Below are positions 13,419 through 18,114 of a stretch of DNA of 22,747 nt, in pieces. Source of the stretch: Deinococcus fonticola (lineage in GTDB: Bacteria; Deinococcota; Deinococci; Deinococcales; Deinococcaceae). The notes below the pieces were generated by a model that worked only from the letters and a program-made list of their open reading frames with translations, did not search any database and was not told the origin of the DNA. The position numbers were made by a program, and so were the translations under genes. The number at the start of each line of letters is the position of its first letter. The first letter of the stretch is position 1. Location: NCBI RefSeq assembly GCF_004634215.1, contig NZ_SMMH01000042.1, positions 1-22,747 of the forward strand, read 5' to 3'.

Positions 13419-13784
13419 CACCAGAACACTGAGACACCGAAGCACTAAGACGCAGAAACACCAAGATGCAGAAACACCAAGATGCAGAAACACCAAGATG
13501 CAGAAACACCAAAACACTGAGACACCGAAGCACCAAGACGCAAAAACACCAGAACACTAAGACGCAGAAACGCTAAGACGCAGAAACACCAAAACACTGA
13601 AACACCGAAGCACCAAGACGCAAAAACACCAGAACACTGAAACACCGAAGCACCGAAGCACCAAGACGCAGAAATACCGAAGCGCCAGAACACCAAAACA
13701 CAAAAGCACTAAAACGCAGAAACACCAAAACACCAGACCACATAAACACCCGTACACCGTAACACCACTACACTAAAACACAGA
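13417..13784 (+). repeat. 46-unit 8-bp iteron array, candidate centromere (parC/parS)
   Basis: From the recombinase stop codon to the parA promoter, the DNA divides without any indel into 46 consecutive 8-bp units of consensus RACACCRA, with variants such as AACACCAA, GATGCAGA, GACGCAGA and AGCACTAA. Position 5 is C in every unit, and position 3 is C in nearly all. There is higher-order structure: a 48-bp block (13505-13552) recurs at 13585-13632 with one change. It lies directly upstream of a small ParA and a ribbon-helix-helix partner. By analogy with type Ib partition systems, it is probably the site bound by that partner and the operator of parA. Confidence 0.9.
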
Positions 13785-13797
13785 ATTGTGTTATAGT
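13777..13797 (+). promoter_or_regulatory. parA promoter, extended -10, leaderless
   Basis: TG (13789-13790), one base, then TATAGT (13792-13797) makes an extended -10 box. The start codon at 13804 is six bases downstream, exactly where transcription should begin, and no ribosome-binding site is present. A 6-bp inverted repeat AACACA / TGTGTT (13777-13792) overlaps the box. The -35 region lies inside the 8-bp array, so the array-binding protein should repress this promoter. Confidence 0.65.
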
Positions 13798-13803
13798 GTG
13801 GAC

Positions 13804-14394
13804 ATGAAAATGATTGCTTTGGTTTCAAAGAAAGGTGGTGTGGGGAAAACGCTGCTCAGCATGGGGATAGCCCAAAAGCTCTATGAGGCCGGGAAGCAGG
13901 TTGCCGTGATTGACCACGACCCGGAGGGAAGTGCAATGGGTTGGAGTTTCAACGCTCAGGAAAACGGCCAGAGCCTACCTTTTCCGGTGCTTGCCCCTGT
14001 TGACGTGGTAGCCGCTGCATCGAATGATTTTATTGTGGTGGACACCCCGCCCAATGACGTAGCGACCTTGCAGCAAGTCGTGACCCGTGCGGATTACATC
14101 GTGATTCCCGTGCTTCCCGGCGCGGGTGAAATAGACCGCTTGCAGGAAACGGTAGCCGCCGTTGCCACCGTGCAGGACAAACTGAGGGAGGGCGTGCAGA
14201 TTGGGTTTGTGCTGAACCGAATGGAACACAATAACCTCGCCGCCGCCATGCCGGAGGTCATGAAGAACCTGAGCTATCCCGTTGTGGCCCAGGTGAATAA
14301 GAGCGTCGAGTATCAACGGGCTTTTGGAACACTGATTCCAGCGTCCCTTACTGTCCCGTTTTCCCAGGTTCTCAAGGAGTTTGACATTCTATGA
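13804..14394 (+). CDS. parA: ParA-type partition ATPase, 196 aa
   Basis: A deviant Walker ATPase that distributes plasmid copies over the nucleoid. Visible motifs are the Walker A box 'KKGGVGKT' (residues 9-16), the Walker A' segment 'DHDPEGSAMGW' and Walker B 'FIVVDTPP'. At 196 residues without an N-terminal helix-turn-helix it is the small ParF-like (type Ib) kind, in which the partner protein rather than ParA represses the operon. The ATG 13804 was chosen because it sits six bases after the -10 box. An in-frame TTG at 13786 lies inside the promoter. The stop overlaps the next start by ATGA. Confidence 0.93.
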   Translation: MKMIALVSKKGGVGKTLLSMGIAQKLYEAGKQVAVIDHDPEGSAMGWSFNAQENGQSLPFPVLAPVDVVAAASNDFIVVDTPPNDVATLQQVVTRADYIVIPVLPGAGEIDRLQETVAAVATVQDKLREGVQIGFVLNRMEHNNLAAAMPEVMKNLSYPVVAQVNKSVEYQRAFGTLIPASLTVPFSQVLKEFDIL

Positions 14395-14699
14395 CCCCCA
14401 ACAAAAAAGCCGAAGCGCCGGGCGAAGCAGGTAAGCCCACAACAGACCTCAACAAACTGCTTGGCAGCGCGAGGCGGGCGCAGGACGTTCCGCGCCCCCA
14501 GGTTGCCACGCCAGCGCCCGCGCAGCCAGCCCATACTTCCGAACAGGAACCCGAAAAGGAAATGGCGCGGCGAATCAACATCACCCTGAACGCGGCCATT
14601 CACCGCCGAATGAAAATCTTGTCGGCTGAACGGGGAACGAGGCTACAACCTCTTGTAGATGAAGTTCTCGAAGCCTATCTCAAGACGCAGGGCCGTTAA
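14391..14699 (+). CDS. parB: Ribbon-helix-helix centromere-binding protein, 102 aa
   Basis: Probable partner of ParA that binds the 8-bp array and represses the operon. Residues about 60-98 fit a ribbon-helix-helix fold: a beta strand 'RRINITLN', then two helices ending in 'LVDEVLEAYLKT'. Residues 1-55 are Pro/Ala/Glu-rich and probably disordered, as in ParG, whose flexible tail carries an arginine finger that stimulates ParF. R28 and R29 in 'GSARRAQDV' are candidates for the same role. The gene overlaps parA by four bases (ATGA). The assignment rests on fold pattern and gene order, not on close sequence similarity. Confidence 0.78.
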   Translation: MTPNKKAEAPGEAGKPTTDLNKLLGSARRAQDVPRPQVATPAPAQPAHTSEQEPEKEMARRINITLNAAIHRRMKILSAERGTRLQPLVDEVLEAYLKTQGR

Positions 14700-14718
14700 G
14701 CACCAGGAGCCGCAGACC

Positions 14719-15678
14719 ATGACGAGGTACGCCCACGAACCCGAACAAATCTATGAAGCCGCGCTGTCATTGCTGCGGAAGGGTTTGAGCGTTATTCCAA
14801 CGGGCGGCGGCATCAGCCAATGGGCCAAAGAACCCCACAAGCAAGCCCTGATTGCTTCTGGTCACACATCGATTGGGACGGACGGCAAAGCGCGGGCGAG
14901 TTGGAAACCCATGCAGACCCAGCGGCCCACCGAGGATGACCTGAAAATGTGGTACTTGCAGACGCGGGCCAGAGGCGTAGGCATGGTCACTGGGGAAATC
15001 AGCGGGCTTGTGGTCATTGACGTTGACCAAGAAGGCTTACCCCTGCTTGGTGTCCTGGGTTGGAAACCTCACGTCATTTCTCCCAGCGGAGGGGCGCACC
15101 TGTACGTCAGGCATCCTGGTTGGTACGTCCAGAGCAATGCCAGCAAAAATAAAAAGACACTGCCCCCAGGCTTTGATGTGCGCGGCGACGGCGGCTACAT
15201 CATGCTTCCCCCCAGCCGTAACCGCAAAGGCCATTACCGCCGCACCGACCAGCGCAAGTTGCTGAGTATCAGCGACATTCCCGAAGTGGTAGAGGTGGAT
15301 GGCCAGCAGCAGCAGTACCACTTGCGCGAGGCTTTGGGCCTGACACCACCAGCCCCCAAACCCCAGGTGCAGGAACGGGAGAGCTTTACCCCGTTCTACG
15401 CAGACGACGACCGTTGCCCCTTGCACGTCATTCTTGACCGCGCTGAGGACTACGCCCACGACAGCCGCAACAAAGGCGCTTTCATGTTCGGGCTTTGGGC
15501 CAACGCCAACGGCTACCGCCTAGACGAAGCCATGTACGCCGCTTTTGAGTACACCGACATGGTGCAGGGCGTGAAAACGACTCCCTTTACCGTCGAAGAA
15601 GCCCGCAAAGCCATTCAGAGCGCCTACACCTACCCCAAGAAAGACGCTTGGGTACGAAGGGAGGAAAGGAACCCATGA
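14719..15678 (+). CDS. Prim-Pol (AEP) replication protein, 319 aa
   Basis: An archaeo-eukaryotic primase/polymerase-type protein, likely the plasmid's replication protein. The AEP catalytic motifs are present: D101 and D103 in 'VVIDVDQEG', the 'SPSGGAHLY' motif with H127, and D153 in 'PGFDVRGDGGY'. The C-terminal ~100 residues ('NKGAFMFGLWANANGYRLDEA') resemble the helical PriCT-like domain often found after Prim-Pol. No helicase domain is fused. ATG 14719 has AGGAG (14705-14709) nine bases upstream. It is the only replication-type protein I can recognise in the window, so it probably initiates or primes plasmid replication. Confidence 0.85.
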   Translation: MTRYAHEPEQIYEAALSLLRKGLSVIPTGGGISQWAKEPHKQALIASGHTSIGTDGKARASWKPMQTQRPTEDDLKMWYLQTRARGVGMVTGEISGLVVIDVDQEGLPLLGVLGWKPHVISPSGGAHLYVRHPGWYVQSNASKNKKTLPPGFDVRGDGGYIMLPPSRNRKGHYRRTDQRKLLSISDIPEVVEVDGQQQQYHLREALGLTPPAPKPQVQERESFTPFYADDDRCPLHVILDRAEDYAHDSRNKGAFMFGLWANANGYRLDEAMYAAFEYTDMVQGVKTTPFTVEEARKAIQSAYTYPKKDAWVRREERNP

Positions 15679-16049
15679 CCGACCAGATGACCTTAGACGA
15701 GAAGTTAGAGCGGTTCTCCGTTCTGCGAGACACCATCGAAGGCTTACGCGCTGAGAAGGACGCACTAGGCGAGGAAATCAAAGAGGCCATGCTGAAAGGA
15801 GCCAAGCCGGAGTGTGATCTGTACCGCGCTGATTTGCGGGCCACACGCACCGCTCTTTACCCGGTTGACCGCTTCCGTGAAACCTACGGTGACGCGGCCA
15901 CGTTTGAAGTCTCGAAAGTGGACAATAAACGGGTCAAGGAACTGGTGAGTGCAGGCGACCTTGACGGAGAAAAACTCAAAGACATTGTGACCTACCAGGT
16001 GCGCCACGCCCTGTATTTGGTGGCCAAGACTCAGGAGGAAGCGGTATGA
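15675..16049 (+). CDS. Hypothetical coiled-coil protein, 124 aa
   Basis: ATG 15675 overlaps the Prim-Pol stop (ATGA) and is preceded by GGAGG/AAAGGAA, so it is translated from the same mRNA. The first ~45 residues are charged and heptad-like ('LDEKLERFSVLRDTIEGLRA' onward), followed by a smaller domain with 'RVKELVSAGDLDGEKLKDIV'. The pattern of an N-terminal coil plus a small alpha/beta part recalls small phage and plasmid replication-accessory proteins, but no family is certain. Position after the primase suggests a replication role. Confidence 0.65.
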   Translation: MTDQMTLDEKLERFSVLRDTIEGLRAEKDALGEEIKEAMLKGAKPECDLYRADLRATRTALYPVDRFRETYGDAATFEVSKVDNKRVKELVSAGDLDGEKLKDIVTYQVRHALYLVAKTQEEAV

Positions 16050-16345
16050 CCACGGCTAAAGACCCGATGATGGCCCCAGTTCAGAACCCCCACATCATGT
16101 ACCGTTCCGATCCCTTGCCGAAGCAGATGCAAACCAGGTTGCGTGAACTGGGATACGCGCCCCACGTCACCGAACTGCTCATGAAGGGACTTCCCATCAC
16201 CTATGACCGGAACGGGAAGCAGATTGTGGAGTACCCGGACGGGCGGCGTATCTGGGTTGAGTACGACAAAATCTATGATGAGAAGGGCGAATTTGAGCGG
16301 TATCAGTACAACATCATGGGCGAACTGGAACCTGCCGCCCGCTGA
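16046..16345 (+). CDS. Probable antitoxin partner of the zeta-type kinase, 99 aa
   Basis: The gene overlaps its predecessor by ATGA and the toxin gene after it by TGATG, typical of toxin-antitoxin pairs. The C-terminal half has a distinctive 'ITYDRNGKQIVEYPDGRRI' beta-hairpin pattern, followed by an acidic stretch and a Tyr-rich end. It is not similar to the three-helix epsilon antitoxin of Gram-positive plasmids. I infer the antitoxin role from the gene order and the tight overlap. No direct evidence of neutralisation can be seen in the sequence. Confidence 0.6.
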   Translation: MTTAKDPMMAPVQNPHIMYRSDPLPKQMQTRLRELGYAPHVTELLMKGLPITYDRNGKQIVEYPDGRRIWVEYDKIYDEKGEFERYQYNIMGELEPAAR

Positions 16346-16983
16346 TGCCGACCCTGACCGTCATTGCGGGTCAGAATGGCTCAGGGAAATCAACACTGGT
16401 CAAAGCCCAACGCCTGAAAACCATTGACCCCGACCAGATCACCAGAAGCTACGGTCAGGGCTACACCACCGCCGCCAATTTGCAGGCAGGCCGGGAAGCG
16501 GTACGGCAGCAGAATGAAGCGATCACCAACGGCCAGAGCTTCGGGATTGAAACCACGCTTTCAAGCAGGCAGCCGATTGTGAAGATGGAGGAGGCCCGTG
16601 AAGCTGGATACAAGGTCAAGCTGGCCTTTGTGATTCCAGAGAACGACAACACCCGGCTCCGCATTGACAACCGCGTGAACGAGGGCGGCCACAACATCTC
16701 TGATGTTGACCTTGAACGCCGGAGGCCGCGCATTGTCGAGAACTTGCCCCAGGCCATGAAGCAGGCCAATATGACGGCCCTGTACCTCTCCAACACTGAA
16801 ACGCGGGATTTTCGGTTGGTAGGGGCGGCCTATAACGGCGAAGTCAAATTGACCCCGGAAGTCCCTGAGCATATCCAGGCCACGATTAAGCAGCACTTTG
16901 ACGTGCAGCAAGTGGACAGCATCAGCCCCCATCACCCCATTACTCACCACTTTCAGCCGCATGTTCAACAGCGGGATTACTGA
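16345..16983 (+). CDS. Zeta-type toxin kinase, 212 aa
   Basis: Zeta toxins phosphorylate UDP-N-acetylglucosamine, blocking cell-wall synthesis when the antitoxin is lost. The family pattern is clear: a P-loop 'GQNGSGKST' (residues 9-17), 'GIETTLSS' at about 66-73, 'NRVNEGGH' at about 112-119 and the basic 'LERRRPRIVENL' segment. The C-terminus is His/Gln-rich. It is the distal toxin of a pair, overlapping its partner by one base. On this plasmid it would kill cells that lose the replicon and so add to maintenance by ParA and Prim-Pol on the same transcript. Substrate is inferred from the family. Confidence 0.85.
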   Translation: MPTLTVIAGQNGSGKSTLVKAQRLKTIDPDQITRSYGQGYTTAANLQAGREAVRQQNEAITNGQSFGIETTLSSRQPIVKMEEAREAGYKVKLAFVIPENDNTRLRIDNRVNEGGHNISDVDLERRRPRIVENLPQAMKQANMTALYLSNTETRDFRLVGAAYNGEVKLTPEVPEHIQATIKQHFDVQQVDSISPHHPITHHFQPHVQQRDY

Positions 16984-16992
16984 GGAGGAACG

Positions 16993-17154
16993 ATGAATAC
17001 CGAAACGAGCAAACCTACCCATCGTGACGAGCTGGACGGCGTGGAACTTTTGTTTCTGGCCGATATGCTCAGCCGCCAGCCCGACCAGCATGATTACGCC
17101 GAGCTGGAACAGAAGCTCAGACGGCTGTCTGAGCAGTACATCGAGGGGAAATGA
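16993..17154 (+). CDS. Small hypothetical protein, 53 aa
   Basis: ATG 16993 follows GAGGAGGA (16982-16989) by a few bases, a strong ribosome-binding site. The product is acidic and helical, with a leucine-spaced stretch 'DELDGVELLFLADMLSRQ' and a second helix 'YAELEQKLRRLSEQY'. It overlaps the next gene by ATGA. It could be a small coiled-coil regulator, but nothing specific is recognised. Confidence 0.6.
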   Translation: MNTETSKPTHRDELDGVELLFLADMLSRQPDQHDYAELEQKLRRLSEQYIEGK

Positions 17155-17588
17155 AGTGGGCCGCGCTTTTGGGTCTTTTACTCACGGCGCAGGCACACGC
17201 CCAGGCCCAGAGTGCAGGTAACGCAGCGCCAGCTAAGCCCGTAATAACTGCCGAGCAGAAAGCGTTTGTGGACAGCAAAATCAAGCAGTTCACCGGGCGT
17301 CAGTGCGGCAGCGTGTATGACGACAGCTTTACGGTCTTGCCCCCTATTCAGTACGACGTTAAAACGGGCAGAACCATAACGCCCGCCAACGCCTTTGATG
17401 ACTACTACCAGCACGCCATAAGCCACCTGCAAACCTTAAAGAGCAGTGATACCGACTACAAAAGTGGCAGAAGCGGCAGCAGCTATTGGTATCTGTTGAC
17501 CGGGAAGGGCGTAACCACTTTCGTTTATAGCGAACTGAATCAGCGTGTACTTCGAGTGAGCGGTTGCCTTGTCCAACCCGCCAAGTGA
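17151..17588 (+). CDS. Exported hypothetical protein, 145 aa
   Basis: The N-terminus, MKWAALLGLLLTAQAHAQA, is a typical Sec signal peptide with cleavage expected after about residue 17-19, so the mature protein should lie outside the cytoplasmic membrane. The mature part has two Cys (one at 'GRQCGS', one at 'VSGCLVQ' near the end), which may form a disulfide. It also has many Tyr and Ser in 'YKSGRSGSSYWYLL'. It is the last gene of the parA operon, before a strong terminator, and overlaps its predecessor by four bases. Function unknown. Confidence 0.7.
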   Translation: MKWAALLGLLLTAQAHAQAQSAGNAAPAKPVITAEQKAFVDSKIKQFTGRQCGSVYDDSFTVLPPIQYDVKTGRTITPANAFDDYYQHAISHLQTLKSSDTDYKSGRSGSSYWYLLTGKGVTTFVYSELNQRVLRVSGCLVQPAK

Positions 17589-17599
17589 CCAAAAGCCAT

Positions 17600-17632
17600 A
17601 GCGCCCTTGAGCAATTCAAGGGCGCTTTTTTT
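17600..17632 (+). terminator. Rho-independent terminator of the parA operon
   Basis: A perfect 11-bp stem AGCGCCCTTGA / TCAAGGGCGCT with loop GCAAT is followed by a seven-base T-run. It ends the 3.8-kb operon that starts at 13804. Confidence 0.92.
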
Positions 17633-17663
17633 ATGCCGTCCAGGTCAGATGTGACTTTCTGAT

Positions 17664-18068
17664 TTACTGTTTCCCCATGACCAGCACGAACGCGGCCCCG
17701 GACTTGGTAAAGGTGCAGTCACCCTTATAGGAGGCGTTGGTGAATTTCCCAGTGCAGGAAAAAGCCAGTGCCTCATTGACGCCACTCACGGAAGTGTCCG
17801 TTTTCAGTGTGCTTTGAGCCACGTCACCAACAAGAGGATGATTCCCGCCGAACGTCGGCGTCGAGAGCGTACCCGTAAAACTTGTGGCTGAACTTAACTG
17901 TGTCAGATTCACCACCACCGCGCCGATGCCGCCGCCCCCGGTAGTTTGCAGGCTACCGTTCCAGCTACCTGTAACATTCACTGACTCAGGGGTTGAACCG
18001 CCACCACCACCGCCGCCACATGCAGTAAGAGCAAAAACCGTAACCGTGAGGGGAATTGTTTTTTTCAC
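17664..18068 (-). CDS. Small lipoprotein, 134 aa
   Basis: The N-terminus MKKTIPLTVTVFALTAC carries a basic n-region, a hydrophobic core and a lipobox (LTAC) with the lipidated Cys at residue 17. A seven-Gly linker follows, then a Ser/Thr/Gly-rich beta-type domain ('VTGSWNGSLQTTGGGG') with two further Cys. I chose the GTG at 18068, because a TATGCT box lies six bases upstream and the signal peptide then has normal length. ATGs at 18101 and 18116 would add 11 or 16 residues before the n-region. The gene is divergent from the restriction-modification gene, sharing a ~47-bp gap at most. Function unknown. Confidence 0.7.
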   Translation of the reverse strand: MKKTIPLTVTVFALTACGGGGGGGSTPESVNVTGSWNGSLQTTGGGGIGAVVVNLTQLSSATSFTGTLSTPTFGGNHPLVGDVAQSTLKTDTSVSGVNEALAFSCTGKFTNASYKGDCTFTKSGAAFVLVMGKQ

Positions 18069-18114
18069 GAAGGCAGCATAAGGCACGCCCTTCGGCTTCA
18101 TACTGAGGGTATCC

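Noticed and set aside
13222..13757. Long open frames on both strands through the 8-bp array, giving Thr/Lys/His/Gln or Phe/Cys/Trp/Val repeat peptides
   Set aside because: They follow from an 8-bp period with almost no stop codons in the repeat unit. There is no ribosome-binding site or start of their own, and one overlaps the recombinase gene in another frame.
13417..13784. CRISPR array
   Set aside because: Units are 8 bp with no unique spacers and no long repeats, and no cas gene is present.
13417..13784. Recombination core site for the neighbouring tyrosine recombinase
   Set aside because: No Xer-like pair of inverted 11-bp arms with a 6-8 bp centre is seen. The structure is a uniform direct repeat running into the parA promoter.
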